DNA of 64,000 bases from positions 4,382,114 to 4,446,113 of the forward strand of contig CM055103.1 of assembly GCA_029204225.1 (NCBI GenBank), given 5' to 3'. Both the position numbers and the translations under genes were made by a program. The DNA comes from Diphasiastrum complanatum (Eukaryota > Streptophyta > Lycopodiopsida > Lycopodiales > Lycopodiaceae). The notes under the pieces are model-generated. The model was given only the letters and a program-made list of their open reading frames with translations. It did not search any database and was not told the DNA's origin. Of this stretch, positions 11,156 through 23,754 are shown in pieces; the stretch's first letter is position 1, and the number at the start of each line of letters is the position of its first letter.

Positions 11156-13780
11156 CTAATACATATCAAGATAAAAATAGGGTTCATTGTACTTTCTCAG
11201 TCGGCTCCCATTGAGCATAGTGTCGAGGATATCGCCTTGAAGGGTTTGAAGTTGTACATATCCATAGGCAAAGATTTTTTTAATGACGTAAGGTCCTTGG
11301 CTAGAAAATTTCAGTTTGTCTTTGAAGGCTTTGGCCTGGTATAGCAGGACCTTATCTCCAACTTGGAAGTCTCTAAGTTTCAATGATCGATCATGCCATG
11401 CTTTTTGTCGTCATTTGTGGACTTCTTGAGCATGGATGCTGATGCGTCGTGTTTCACAGAGTTGCTCCAGATGGAATAACATGTTTGCTAGATTTTGGTG
11501 AGTATCAAGCTCAAGGTTATAGGCTACTCGAAGGGAGGGGATATGGAATTTCACAGGCATAACGGCTTCTTGTCCATATGTGATCTAGAAAGGGGTTAAG
11601 CCTGTAACTTGCTTCAGGGTGGTGCGATAAGCCCAGAGAGCAACATGGAGTTTGAGTTCCCAATCAGATCGGTTGGATTCGACAGTTTTGGTGAGAATTC
11701 CACATAGAATTTCATTTGTGGATTCCGCCTAGCCATTGCAGCGTGGATAGTATGGGGAACTTTTGCGATGTACCACAAATTTTTTTGAAAGGAGACTTGC
11801 TATGACAGAGTTAAGAAAATGTGTACCCCTATCACTGACAAGCTCTAGAGGACAAACTATAACATGTTCATAGATAAATTTGGCAGTAGAACCAGCGTCA
11901 GCATTGCGAACAACTCTTGCTTCAGCCCATTTGGTGCAATAGTCCGTAGCTACTATGATGTAACGAGATTGTGTGTGTCGAGCAGCAGGACTAATAGGTC
12001 CGACATAATCAATTCCCCATTTATGGAAAGTTTGATCAGTGGTTACATGGTGTAAAAGCATGTAGTCTGTTTTTTGAATGCATTTTGTGCATTGGCAGAC
12101 ATCACAAGCCTTAGTGTAATTGTGTGTATCCTAGAAGAGTGTTGGCCACCAAAAATCGGCCAAGAAGATTTTTTTAGCAGTTGTTTCAGAAGAGAAATGG
12201 CCTGCACCAATACCTTCATGAGGGAGGGAAATGACGGAGGGTATTTCACCTTTAGTAAGACATCGTCGGATGATTCCATCTAGCCCTTGCTTATAGAGTT
12301 GTCCTGCAATTAACGTATACAGTTTAGATTTGAGGACCAACGCACGTTGTTCAGGTTTAGAGAAGGAAGGATCCCTCTGTCCTGAAGTTAAATATTCTAT
12401 GATTTCCTTAGCCCATACAGGTGTAGAGTCAACTTGGAAAAGGATTGCATCTGGTAAATCATCGTTGACGCCTTGATCAGGAGTAGGAAGGTTAGGGATT
12501 CGGGATAGATGGTCTGCTAGAAAATGTTGAGCTCCCTTACGAACCACGATCCTAAACTCAAATTCTCGCAGTAATAGGATCCATCTAGTAATACGGCCTG
12601 TGGTGCAGGTCTTGTTGATGAGATACAACAGTGCTTGATGATCAGTGAAGAACGCAAAAACTTTTCCTAGAAGATAATGGCGAAACTTCTGAACCGCATA
12701 TACCATTGCTAAGGCTTCACGTTTGGTAGTGGTATAATTGACTTCAGTAGGTATCAATTGTCGACTAAGAAAATAGATTGGGTAGTCCTTTTTGAATTCT
12801 CCCGGTTGGGTGAGCACTGCTCAAGTGGCATACTTGGATGCATCGGTATGCACATGAAATTTTTTAGAATAATCAGAAGCCCGGAGGATGGGTGCATTGG
12901 TAAGGGCTTATTTGAGTTGATTAAAGATGACACATTGTTCATCCGTCCATTTGGGAACTACAACTACTTTGTAGATTAAGCGTGCTTTGTTAGAGAAATC
13001 GAAAATAAAGCACCAATAGTAGTTGGCGTGGCCAAGGAAAGAGTAAACTTCATGTATCGTACGCGGTTCCAGTAGATTTTGAATGACAAGGATATTTTCA
13101 GGGTCAGTGGTAATGCCATTTTGTGAGATAATATGTCCTAACACAATACCATGGGTTACCCAAATCTGGCATTTTTCAGGATTAAGAGAGATGCCGAAGC
13201 ATTGACATTGGATAAAAAAAATTTCGAGCACAGACAGACGGCATGTTTCTTCCGAATGTGCTCCTAAATTGTCCAAGTAAACCTCTAAGGTATCGCCCAT
13301 CTGCTGAGAAAAGGCCGCTTGCATAACACGTTGGAAGGTGCTAGGAGCATTGCCTTTCTAGCAGAAGGTTTCTCATTCTGTGGCAAAAGCGGTTTTATGT
13401 TGATCTTCTTCAGCGATTTGGATCATATTGTATCCGCTAAAGCCATCTAAGAAGGAGTAAGCCTCATCTCCTGCTAGATTTTCTAAGATGGATTCTCTGA
13501 AAGGTAATGGAAAATGATCACGTTCAGTGACGGCGTCAAGTTTCTTAAAATTGACACAGATTCGGAGTTTTTCATTTTTGTTGGAAACGATGACAATTGG
13601 GGAGACCCACGCAGTATGCTCAATTTCATAGATAAATCCCGCATCTAAGAGGCGTTGTAATTCTTCTTTGATCTTGGCCTTATAGATGGGATTGCATCTG
13701 TATGGACGACTAGTAGTGGGCCTTGCAGCTGGTTTAAGCAGGATACAATGCATAGCTACTTGGGGTGAGACGCCTTTCAT
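11156..13780 (-). pseudogene. Ty3/gypsy pol (RT, RNase H, integrase), decayed
   Basis: Minus-strand order is reverse transcriptase (13780-12908), RNase H (12817-12400), integrase zinc finger and core (12280-11729), and integrase C-terminus (11383-11156). Visible motifs include FIYEIEHTAWVSPIVIV and FLDGFSGYN in the RT, FFTDHQALLYL in RNase H, HKWGIDYVGPIS with LVSDRGTHFLNS in integrase, and DKVLLYQ..KLKFSSQGPYV at the tail. The RT active site reads YLDN in place of YXDD near 13265-13275, so catalysis would be impaired even without the frame breaks. Stops and frameshifts separate every segment. The closest relative in the window is the plus-strand gypsy at 27562-33120, with the same RNPIY/CNPNY and IYEIEH signatures. 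Confidence 0.88.
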
Positions 13781-14760
13781 GTCTTTATAGGTCCAGACAA
13801 AGACATGTCAATATTTTTGTAGGAGCTTTTCAAGCCGTCTGCGTTGTTCGCAGCTGAGATGAGCTCCGACGTGGACAAGATATTCATTGGTTTCATTTGG
13901 CTCACTCAGAGAAAGGGTTATGGTTTGTGCAGGGCCTTCGTAGGGTAAATCACCAATTGGCTCACGTTGAGCTTGGGGTAATTGGATTGTGACATCCTCG
14001 ATGGCTGGTGTAGGAACAGAGGTAATCTCAGGAACTTCCCTAACAGTGGTGAGGTCACTTAGCGGTTGAATTTGAAGCAGTCATTTTCTCTTTCATAGTA
14101 TGACCACGTGGTTGAGGCTTTGGTGGTGGAGAGGTGTGTGGATGAGGGATGGTTGGTATGTCATGGAGGATCTCATCATCAATTTGAAAGATAGTCTCCT
14201 CCTCACAAAGATCCCATGGATAGTGTGGGCATTTGGGACGGTAAAATTTTCTCTCAGGCTTTGCAATTGCAACCTTGGCAATTGGTTCCATGTTGGATGC
14301 ATGTTGTAGATAGGTCCTAAGTGGGAGTGCCTCCATATAATTGAGGATCTGAATATCAGAAATTTCCAAATCTTCTGAGCAATTCGGAATTCATAAGACA
14401 TTCTCGTCATCGATGAATAAATCATTTGATTCATTAGTAGGCAGCTATGCAACATTTAGAAGCTCATCATGGTGTGGAAGAATATCAATAAAATTGATAT
14501 TAATGATAGGTGTATCCAGATCAGGTAATTGGTCGTGATCAATCAGGAGTGGAGAGGTACAATTATCCTAATGGTGAGCATAGTAATCGGCATTCACACA
14601 ATCAATGGTAGCTAGACTGTGACTCTAGTTTATGATATCAGTAGATTTAACATAATGACTTTTTTCATGGCTGGACTGGTATGGCTCAAATACTGAGTTG
14701 GTGGTTGAGGATCCTTCATCATGGATGTGTGCAGGTTTGAGTTTACCGTTGAATCAATGG
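13781..14760 (-). pseudogene. gypsy linker region upstream of RT
   Basis: Continues the gypsy element upstream of the RT. The minus strand encodes acidic, proline-rich linker sequence (a segment with PHPHTSPPPKPQPRG near 14100-14140) and a segment leading into HVFVWTYKDM before the RT. No protease active-site triplet could be found. The element stops abruptly at the LTR starting at 14761, so gag, protease and 5' LTR are missing. Confidence 0.6.
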
Positions 14761-15480
14761 TGACAGAATTGTCACGATTTCCAAAAGTGACTCGGCCTTT
14801 GCTCCAGTAGAATTGCGGCTAAACTAAGCAATAAACAAATCAAACCATGCGACAATTAAAGGCGAATGAAATGAGGCAAGAGGAGGTCTAAGAAGTACAA
14901 TATTTTAATGCATTAGCATAAATTAGAGAGAGAAAGGTGGGCAAAATTCAAGCAATAATAGTATAGATCCAAATTGACATGAAATAGCTTCAAAGCTTGG
15001 TTCTTTATCAAATGTTATGAGAGAGCCTACACATATTTATGGAGATTGAAATAGCTCGAGGTAAAACCGTCTCCTTCCTACTTTCTTCCACATCTAAAAG
15101 TGGGAACTAGAAAACTAGTGACATTTGTCACTTTACATGCAAGTATTTCTACCTACTTTTACCAAGTATCAAATTTTCAACTAGAATTGTATAAATCATC
15201 ATGCATGTGTCCAATTCACTTTGTGCATGCCTTGCATGTCACTATGGAACACTTACAACTATTGCATGTGATGTGCCACGAGTTTCCACAAGCCCATAAT
15301 TGGCATTTCTATGTCTACATTCTATATGCATGTTGTACATGACCAACTAGTCTCAAGAAACCATGTAACTCGAGTTTCTTTGGCCAAATTTGGCATTTAC
15401 AATATGAACCATCACATACACATAGAAAAAACTTTGCCAAAAACCTAAAGTCAAGATAGATGATTTTTCATTTTTCAACA
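14761..15480 (-). repeat. copia LTR, isolated
   Basis: 720 bp from TGACAGAATTGTCA to TTTTTCAACA. It matches the LTR at 3312-4056 over several hundred bases with the same start (TGACA.AATT), which fixes the family and orientation. No primer site or coding region adjoins it, so it is a solo or stranded LTR. The five bases on each side (AATGG and ACTTG) do not match, so it is probably not a clean solo LTR. Confidence 0.72.
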
Positions 15481-15659
15481 ACTTGAAATACCATGTAGGA
15501 ATTCGGTGGGTCTTCAACGGATACAACTTAACCTTTCTGGTTCAGAGGTTGCACCGTGATGCAACTTAACCTTTCTTGTTTAGAGGTTGCACGAAAATCA
15601 TGGAACCTTTTGCCCCTTCCATGAGCTGCGTTCCGGGATCCCGTCCCCATATGCATAGC
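15481..15659. other. spacer with a 34-bp tandem duplication
   Basis: Between two LTRs. Contains two adjacent copies of a segment running from CAACTTAACCTTTCT to GAGGTTGCAC (15526-15593, 34-base spacing). Nothing else recognised. Confidence 0.5.
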
Positions 15660-16458
15660 TATTGGGGGTATTCCCAACAAAGTGGAAATAAATAAAATCG
15701 TCCAATAAAATGTGTTGCGAGAGGGCATGGCATCCTGCGCATATAAGCCCATGGCCCAATGAGCACGCAAGCTTAAGTGTAAATAAAATAAAATAGACTT
15801 GGGCCTTTGAATTAAAATAAAACTAGAGGCCCAAAGTCATTTTTAAACTTAGAGATTACTTATTAGATTTGGGTCCAAATTGGGACTCACATTAATCTTG
15901 TGAATTTCAATGGACCCTTGGATCAAGTTGGGTCCAAGATGAATGGATAGGATCAATGTAAATATTAGCCAATAGGATTTTGGGGCAATGGCCTTTCCCA
16001 TTTTATAAAAAGGCACCATTTGTACACTGTTTTCATGCCTAATAGAGAGGAGGACACTCTATCATTTTGAGAGCTCAAGCATCCTCACTCTTGCATATGC
16101 TATTGTTGTGATTGCTTGTTATTTTCATTTCTCATGCTTTTTGGTTTATGTTAGTTAAGGTTTTTTCATAAGCAATGACATTGAGCATTTGAACTAACCT
16201 CCATCTCATCTCTCTTTCTTTCTCTCTTTTCCTTCTTCTTCTTTTTCTATTCTATCATCTCTCTTCACCCAAAATCATGATGAAGTTAGTTTAGGAAGAG
16301 TAGAGTTAGAGTGAGTAGTGTCAGTGGAGGAGGTAGAGTTAGATGCAAAGTAGGAAAGTAACTTTACTTAGCATCTATGCATAGTTAGGTACTATCCAGT
16401 GATCAAACCCTTGTTGATAGGCGGGAGGGCTATACTACGCAAGATCTTTGACCCTACA
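15660..16458 (+). repeat. gypsy LTR A
   Basis: 799 bp. Start TATTGGGGGTATTCCCAAC (a decayed TGTTGG), end GACCCTACA, followed after one base by a TGGCGCC primer site. Highly similar to LTRs B, D and E in the same orientation. Holds a CCAAT box and a TATAAAA promoter, listed separately. Confidence 0.85.
15968..16021 (+). promoter_or_regulatory. LTR promoter: CCAAT box and TATA box
   Basis: AGCCAATAGG near 15968 is followed about 45 bp later by ATTTTATAAAAAGG near 16011. The same pair is kept in LTR B (TATA near 17321) and, with TATTAAAA, in LTR E. LTR D lacks the TATA part. Confidence 0.6.
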
Positions 16459-16459
16459 G

Positions 16460-16480
16460 TGGCGCCATTGCCGAGGATAG
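16460..16480 (+). other. gypsy primer-binding site (tRNA-Asp-like)
   Basis: TGGCGCCATTGCCGAGGATA, close to the TGGCGCCGTTGCCGGGGAT consensus complementary to the 3' end of plant tRNA-Asp. Confidence 0.8.
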
Positions 16481-16968
16481 GTTTTCACTAACTAGTTTAG
16501 TTGCATTTTAGCTATTTTCTTGCTTTTTAGAGTAGTTTTAGGTAGATTTTTGGGAGTTTAGAGTTAGTTTTCTATTTTATTTTATTTTTGTTCACAGCCA
16601 GCGGAGGAGGTGTGAGAGGTAGAGGAGGACCTGAACAGCCTCTAAGGGCTTGAAACCCAAACCAACCAGCCAAAAAATCCAAAAAATACACCAATCTGTA
16701 TTTTGGAGGGAAAAAGAGTCTAAAATCTCATCATATTTTTATATCTCCAAAACCAGTGTGAATTAACCCTTGCATGACTGACAGCAGCTCCCGGGTACTG
16801 TCCCAGACCTGCATAGAAGTTTGCGAGAGTTAGTTCCAAGCATATTGCAAAAATCAGAGAAAAATCATAAAAAAATCAAAAAAACCCTTGAAAAAATCCA
16901 AAACAATTCAAAACTTCACCAGAATTCTCGCAGACCCCTCTGAAGTTCCCTCTTAGTGAGACCAGGAC
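16481..16968 (+). other. gypsy leader fragment between LTR A and LTR B
   Basis: Non-coding leader shared almost base for base with 22743-23250, 24140-24560 and 27562-27970: CACTAACTAGTTTAG, then GCGGAGGAGGTGTGAGAG, then CCTGAACAGCCTCTAAGG. It stops at ACCAGGAC, where LTR B begins, so the whole coding region of the A element is missing. Confidence 0.8.
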
Positions 16969-17790
16969 TGTTGGAGGTATTCCCAACAAAGTGTAAATAA
17001 ATAAAGTCATCCAATAAAATGTGTTGCGAGGGCATGGCATCCTGCGCGTATAAGCCCATGGCCCAATGAGCACGCAAGCCAAAGTGTAAATAAAATAAAA
17101 TAGACTTGGGCCTTTGTAATTAAAATAAAACTTGAGGCCCAAAGTCAATTTTAAACTTAGAGTTTACTTTTTAGAGTTGGGTCCAATTTTGGACTCACAT
17201 GAATCTTGTGATTTCCAATGTACTTTTTGTTGACCCTTGGATCAAGTTGGGTCCAAGATGAATGGATAAGATCAATGTGAATATTAGCCAATAGGATTGA
17301 GGGACAAGGGCCTTCCCCATTTTATAAAAAGACACCATTTGTACACTATTTGCATGCTTAATAGAGAGGAGGAGACTCTACTATTTTGAGAGCTCAAACA
17401 TCCTCATTTGCTAATCAATCTTGCTTATGCTATTGTTGTGTTGTTTGTTATTTCCATTTTTTTCATGCTTCTTGTTTGTGATTAGTTAAGGTTTTTCCAT
17501 AAGCAATGACATTGAGCATTTGAGCTAACCTTCATCTCATCTCTCTCTCTTTCTCTCTTCTCTTCTCTCTTCCTCTTCTTGTCTATCCTTTCCCTTCACC
17601 CAAAAACATGATGAATGCTAGTGTAGAGGAGTAGGGTTAAAGGAGGGTAGTGTTAGTGGTGAATAGAGCTAAGGGAGAAAGTAGGAAACTAATTAAAAAT
17701 AGCATCTATGCATAGTTAGGTACTTATCCAGTGATCTAACCCTTGTTGACAGGCGGGAGGGCTATACTATGCGAGATCTTCGACCCTACA
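16969..17790 (+). repeat. gypsy LTR B
   Basis: 822 bp, TGTTGGAGGTATTCCCAAC to CGACCCTACA, with a primer site TGGCGCCATTGCCGG from 17792. Carries the TATA box TTTATAAAAAG near 17321. Serves as the 5' LTR for the gag-only unit to its right. Confidence 0.85.
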
Positions 17791-17791
17791 A

Positions 17792-18067
17792 TGGCGCCAT
17801 TGCCGGACAGCACCACACATTTGTTTCGCCGCATAGCTTTCTTACTCTCTTCCTCTTTTCCTCTATCTCTCTCTTTTTTCTCTCTCATCATTCTTTTTCA
17901 TCAAAAGAAATCGAATTTTAAGGGTAGAATAGTGTGAGTAGTGTTAGTTTTTGCCATTTTTTTGTGATTTTTTTGTTTGTTTACACTGTAGGGAGAGATT
18001 GTGAGGTGGGAGGATCATATCCACGCACCCAATCCCTTCGTTAATCCATACAATCCATAAAAATCAG

Positions 18068-18111
<44 letters not shown>

Positions 18112-19641
18112 ACAAAATCTGTTTTGGGAGGGAAAAAGAGAGGCAAAATCTCATCAGACTTTGATTTCTCAAAAACTAGCAAGAACTAACCTTCACATGC
18201 CTACCAACAGCTCCAGAGTACTGTCCCAGACCTGCCTAGAAGCCTACGAAGGTCACTTCCCAATAGGTTTTGAAAAAACAGAGAAAAACCCAAAAAAAAT
18301 TCAAAAATCCTTTATAAAAATAAAAAAAATTTCAAAACTCAAAACTAACCTTCGCAGAGCTCTTTGAAGTTCCATCTCACTGAGACAAGGACACATAGAA
18401 GTTTGCGAGAGTTACATCCCAAAAAAGTGCCCCTGTGAAGGTTCCCAAGAGCAAAACGTGGTCTAAAAACTTCTCAGACAGCAAATTTTTGAGTTTCCCT
18501 GGGAAGTAACTCTCACAGCTTGATAAGCAAGTGGATCTGACTCAAATACAAGCACATAGCAGCCTACGAAGATTAGTTCCCAAAAAATCTCAAAATTTGG
18601 CCCAAAAACTCCAAAAGAATGTAGTTTTTTCAAGATTTTTTTGACTTTCCTTAACTCTTGCATCTTGGTGAACAGCTGAATCTGACTTAAATACAAGTGC
18701 ATACCAGTCTGCGAGGGTTTGTTCCCAGAAAATCTTGAAATTTTGCAAAAAAAACCCTAAAAATATGATTTTTTTCAAGATTTTTTGAGTTTCCTTGGAA
18801 TTAACTCTTGCAGCTTGGTTAGCAGATGAATCTAACCGAGTGCCTACCCGTTTGCGAGGGTTTGTTCCCATAAACTCTTAAAATTTTGCAAACAAACCTC
18901 CAAAAATGCACTTTTTTTAAGATTTTTTGAGTTTCCTTGGAAAGTAGCTCTCGCAGATTTGTGAGTAGGTGATACTGACTTAAATACAAGTGCATACTAG
19001 TATGTGAGGGTTTGTTCCCAGAAAATCTTAAAATCTTGCAAAAAAATCCAAAAAAATATACTTTCTTCAAGATTTTTTGAGTTTCCTTGGGAAGTAGCTC
19101 TCGCAGCTTTTTGAGCATGTGAATCTGACTTAGATACAAGTGTGTACCATTCTGCAAGGGTTTGTTCCCAGAAAATCTAATTTTTTTGCAAAAAAAAACC
19201 CCAAAAAATGCACTTTTTTCATGATTTTTTAGGATCTGCTGGGAAGTAACCTTCGCAAAGAGTTTTATAGATAGATCTAACTAGATCTAGCTGCTGTAAA
19301 AAATTTGTGTAAATCCAATGGTTAGATTTTCAAATATTAGAAAAAGTGCCAAAAAGTGCCAAAAAATTGAGGTTTTTCCAGATCTTGACAAATTTGTCCA
19401 TCAAGAACTCTTGCAAAACTCACATTGTCTAGAAATGGTCCGAATACAGCTACTGTAGGAAGGTTGAACGTTTGATTTACTCAAATCTGAAGAAATCTTT
19501 ATATAATAAAAAATCACAAAAAACCAAGAAAAAAGGCTAAAATCACACTATTAGCTAACTGAAATTGATCAGATCTTGTCAAATCGAGGTTGCAGTCACA
19601 TTATCCATCAAGATCCAACATCCCTGGACTGAATCAAGTGA
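17792..19641 (+). other. long leader of the gag-only gypsy unit
   Basis: About 1.85 kb of non-coding leader, with a 43-base A run at 18068-18110 and a tandem array (next entry). Short direct and inverted copies of a TGCGAG / CTCGCAG motif recur throughout. The first 280 bases differ from the leaders after LTRs A, C and D, so this unit belongs to a related but distinct subfamily. Confidence 0.65.
18390..19260. repeat. tandem array, about 150-bp unit, about 6 copies
   Basis: A marker (TTTGTTCCCA or a close variant) recurs near 18413, 18575, 18719, 18863, 19013 and 19163, giving spacings of about 162, 144, 144, 150 and 150. Each unit also has AAGATTTTTTGAGTTTCCTTGG and an AAATACAAG segment. Copies are diverged with variable A runs. 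Confidence 0.82.
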
Positions 19642-21744
19642 ATGAACCTCAGATCAAGCCGATTAATTCCCTCCACATCAACCACTATCCATCCATCATT
19701 CTTCTGTCCCATCTTCTATCTTCATCTCTGCTACATAAATCCATTTCTGTCTCTATTCTCATCCATATTGATCCACCATTTGCCGATTCTCTTCTCTCTT
19801 TTTTCTTTTCTATCTCCCACAAAACAAAAAAAAAAAAAAAAAAAAAGAGGTTGGAACACCAGAGTCATTGAGCAAACCTTGAAGCAATTCACCAACCAGC
19901 TACTTTACGACATTCTAGTGCTGAACTATGGAGACCGCCCTTGTAGGATTATCGAAATAAAAAAAGTTCCCTGTTGAAACAATCCGAGACTACACCTATC
20001 GGATCTATCATCTAGTGAAGGATTGTGATCCCCGATTCTCCAACAGATCATCATGGCAAAATACTATGTCGGACTGCCCAGAAGGATCAAATCTGGTATG
20101 GAAGAGTTAGCATCCTATGCGTCGCTTGCACAACTTTGTAAGGATGTTGCCTTGATGGAAATCTCACTCGGGAAGATGGATTTTCCCTATCCAGATGGGG
20201 AATCAGAGCAACAAAGGTCGACAACGAGCGATGATCCAACAAGAATGGAACCCCATGCAAGGCAACAAAGTGCAGCAAGATCAAGCAAATCAAGTGCAGC
20301 AGAAGACCAAGAACCTTGCACGTCAAGCTGTTAGCAAGCTTATGCTCGCTCTATTAAGTTTCTTGAAAAGGATGAATGTACATACTGTTTTGGAAATCAT
20401 CCGAGTGCAAGATGTCCAATTAAGAATCTGCAACATGATGGACCAAAGGTGGAGCAGAAGGCCCGATAGCCAGATCCAGCAGCTCAACGGTCAAAAGCAG
20501 AATCAAGCCAACAAGGAGCTCATCTAAAAGATGGATATCAGATAAACCCATCTAAATCACGAATTTCTTCAACAAATAGCGGCAAGGTAGAAGTTTTGGT
20601 TATATCCTCTTGCATGTCACCGAATTCCATGGAGGACCATAACAACCTACTAGTCTGCTTTAGGGAAGATCCTAAGGGGAATCTATTACCAATGTATGTC
20701 TATCAACTTAGAGACAATGGTGTATTGCACTCGGTAAGATGCTATGGATGCAGAGGGAAACATTGTCGTGCTGAATGTCCACATCGAGGGGATCCATTAA
20801 CATTTGATCCCTTGTGTTTACAATGTGGAGTTAATCATCCATGCCGAGATTGCCCGATGAGAAATCCACAAATAGCCAGGAGGCATTTGGCCTATGTAGA
20901 CCGACATGCACCTATGGTGACCCTTCCACCTCGAACGCACTATAAAAGAAAAATCTTAGTGCCACCAGGTTATGAAGTGAGTGATGAAGAATACAATCTG
21001 GCAAAAGTCCCAAAGTACGCAAAGATACCCTCAAGCAAACAAGTAAAACCATCACAGAAGACAGAGATGGTAGAATCCATTACGCCAATGGTAATTGAGA
21101 AAGTCAAGAAATTGGCATCCGACGAAGTCCAACGGATTTTTCCAAGTCTCTTGGCAAAATCACTGCCAAGAATTCTTAGTGATGAAGTACAAAGGGCACT
21201 AGTGTCAACAGGACAACTTGAAGGCAATTCAGCACAAGATCCAAGGAAAAGTGTCATCACGTAGCCTTCAATGGGGAAGTGCAATGACCAAGGGAAGACT
21301 AAAGTTGATGTTTGTCCCTCAACGAGCAAGATTCAACCAAAGTCTCATTGTTCCATAATACAGCAGCCCAAACCAACACCAAATCCAGGTATTTCCATTC
21401 TTCAAAGGCCAAATTCAGGGAATCCAAGCCCAAACAGGCCTCCAATACAGCAAGCACCAGCACCTACAATGACAAAGCCTTGTCCTAAATCTTTGATATT
21501 GACTGTTGAGGAAAGTCTTCAAGTTATGGCATACCATGAATACCTGGAGAGACAAGAGAGTCAAGCAAGCATGTCATATCCACATTATGATTTGGGGGAG
21601 TCCATGATGTCGGGACCAATTGTGCCAATCTATGAGAATCCGATTTTATCTTGGGATACTCTGATGGGATGCCTCAACTACCCAATTGTTGATGAACAAG
21701 GTTATCCGGAATGGCCACCAGACTCTTATGGGTATTATTGAAAA
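19642..21744 (+). pseudogene. gypsy gag with three zinc knuckles, no pol
   Basis: The ATG at 19642 opens MNLRSSRLI, parallel to MNLRSGRSI at 28766. Frames shift near 19850-20050, where ETIRDYTYRIYHLVKDCD and then VGLPRRIKSGMEEL match the C-terminal capsid region of the gypsy gag at 29130-29330. Three CCHC knuckles (C-x2-C-x3-H-x4-C) lie in one frame: 20377-20415, 20740-20778 and 20815-20853. Then follow a charged helix-rich region (KVKKLASDEVQRIFPSLL) and a proline-rich tail ending at 21744. No protease, RT or integrase lies before LTR C. The unit is therefore gag-only and would depend on polymerase from another element. Confidence 0.78.
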
Positions 21745-21891
21745 TCTGGCAAGTCCCAGTTCTTGCTGATCATCCACTAATAAAGCCTCAGGTTTCAAGT
21801 AAACGAATTCTATCCACGTTTTTCCTGAAGCAGCCATGTCCTAGCAATAAAAGAACCGACAACAGCGCCCCTTCATGACAGTTCAGCCTAG
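21745..21891 (+). other. 3' untranslated region of the gag-only unit
   Basis: 147 bp from the gag stop to LTR C. A purine stretch (AATAAAAGAA near 21846) is too weak to call a polypurine tract with confidence. Confidence 0.35.
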
Positions 21892-22339
21892 TGTTGAGGG
21901 ACCGACACTACTTTGGGTCATGGACCCTATTGTGGATATTTCCTACACAGTAATAAACAAGTGGGTCCCACCACTTAAAATACTGTTGGCCAAGCCTTAC
22001 CTAGTGGGCCCCACCATAGTACATTATGAGTAGGGTAATAATTGCAAGGGCACTGGCATCCTGTGCTTGTAAGCCCAGCCCAGCACAAGTAGCAAGTTGT
22101 AGTTCCTAGGAATAAGAGACTAGGGGCTTAAAACTCTAAAATGGCATTAGAGGTCCTAAGTCAAGTTGCAAATAAAAAAGCTAAAAGAGTCCAACTTAAA
22201 ACTCACATGAATAATGTGAGTGGCCTCGTGCTTTCTTAGCACCAATAGATTTAAGTTGTGTTTATTTTAAAGGCTTGGATTAAAATCCTTGTCCCAATGC
22301 AGTGGCCAAGGAGAGTGAAGGAGGCTCACCTCTAAAATC

Positions 22340-22348
22340 TATAAGAGG
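22340..22348 (+). promoter_or_regulatory. TATA box of LTR C
   Basis: TATAAGAGG about 60 bp upstream of the TC run, in the position matching the TATAAAA of LTRs A and B. Confidence 0.4.
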
Positions 22349-22405
22349 GAGCCATTTCCTTTGTATTGTATCATCTTCCATTCTCATTCTCATAAAACTC
22401 TCTTA

Positions 22406-22531
<126 letters not shown>

Positions 22532-22722
22532 ACGTTGGGATAAAATAGCTTTGGGTAGGCGCTCGAGCCCCCAAAGCCTTTCTCAACCTAGGCGTTCTCT
22601 CTCTCCCTCTCTCCACTCTCTTTCTCCTCTCTCTCCTCTCCCTCTCTCTTATTGCTATGCAGGTGAAGCCGAGGTTGCTGCTCCCAGCGACGGACCTCTA
22701 TGCTACACCGATGACACAATAG

Positions 22723-22742
22723 TGGCGTCGTTGCCGGGGATA
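22723..22742 (+). other. gypsy primer-binding site
   Basis: TGGCGTCGTTGCCGGGGATA, one base from the tRNA-Asp-like consensus in the TGGCGCC core. Confidence 0.75.
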
Positions 22743-23754
22743 GATTTCCACTAACTAGTTTAGCTGCATTTTATCTATTTTCTTGTTTTTTAGAGTAGTT
22801 TTAGGTAGATTTTTGGGTGTTTAGAGTTAGTTTTCTGTATTCTTTTGTGTTTGGACTGTTCACAACTAGCGGAGGAGGTGTGAGAGGGTAGAGGAGGCCA
22901 TGAACAGCCTCTAAGGGCTTGAAACCCAAACCAACCAGCCAAAAAACCCAAAAAAAACACACCAATCTACATTTTTGAAAGAAAAAAAAGAGTCTAAAAT
23001 CTCATCAGATTTTTATATCTCTAGAACCAGTGTGAATTAACCCTTGCATGACTGGCAGCAGCTCCAGGGTACTGTCCCAGACCTGCATAGAAGCCTATGA
23101 GAGTTAGTTCCAAGCAGATTGTAAAAATCAGAGAAAAATCATAAAAAATTCAAAAAACCCTTGAAAAAATTTAAAAAAAATTCAAATCTTCATAAGAACT
23201 CTCGCAGAGCTCTCTGAAGTTCCATCTCAGTGAGACTAGGACACAGAGAAGCTTGCGAGACCTAGTTTGATGTCTAAGTGCCTATGCGAGAGTTTTCAGT
23301 GAAAAAAAGATGGAAAAGTACCAATGAACCCTCGCAGATAGCAAAATTTTCAGTTCTAGTGGTCAAGAACTCTCGTAGAGGACTCCGATGTTCCATCTCA
23401 GTGAGACCACGATACAGAAGAGCCTGCGAGAGTTGGTTTGATTCTAGTGAGCAGAAAATTGGATTTAAGTGCAAAAAAATCACTAAAAAGTGAAGATTAC
23501 GATCCGAGTGCAGTGCAGCCCTAACACCCAATCACGCAATGATCATGTGGTTCCTAGTCGGACTACCACGAAGCATCAAAAGAGAACTGAAACGACGGGA
23601 GCAGTATGCTACTCTGCAAAAAGCTATGGAAGACACCATCAGAAAAAAGGATGAGGGATCTGACGACGAATATCCATCCACCCACACCCCTACTCCCTCG
23701 TTAGCATCATCATCATCAAACGCATCTGCTCTATCCACATAACTATTGTTGTAG
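22743..23754 (+). pseudogene. gypsy leader and gag fragment between LTRs C and D
   Basis: Leader as after LTR A, running through alternating CTCGCAG / TGCGAGAG motifs (23190-23450). It then jumps to the end of the gag capsid region. The frame 23539-23742 encodes WFLVGLPRSIKRELKRREQY and a serine/alanine-rich tail, nearly identical to 29290-29500. The N-terminal gag, knuckles and pol are gone, and LTR D follows 12 bp after the stop. 23274-23531 on the other strand is only a shadow. Confidence 0.8.

Noticed and set aside
14756-15485. Clean solo LTR by LTR-LTR recombination
   Set aside because: The flanking five bases (AATGG and ACTTG) do not form a target duplication.
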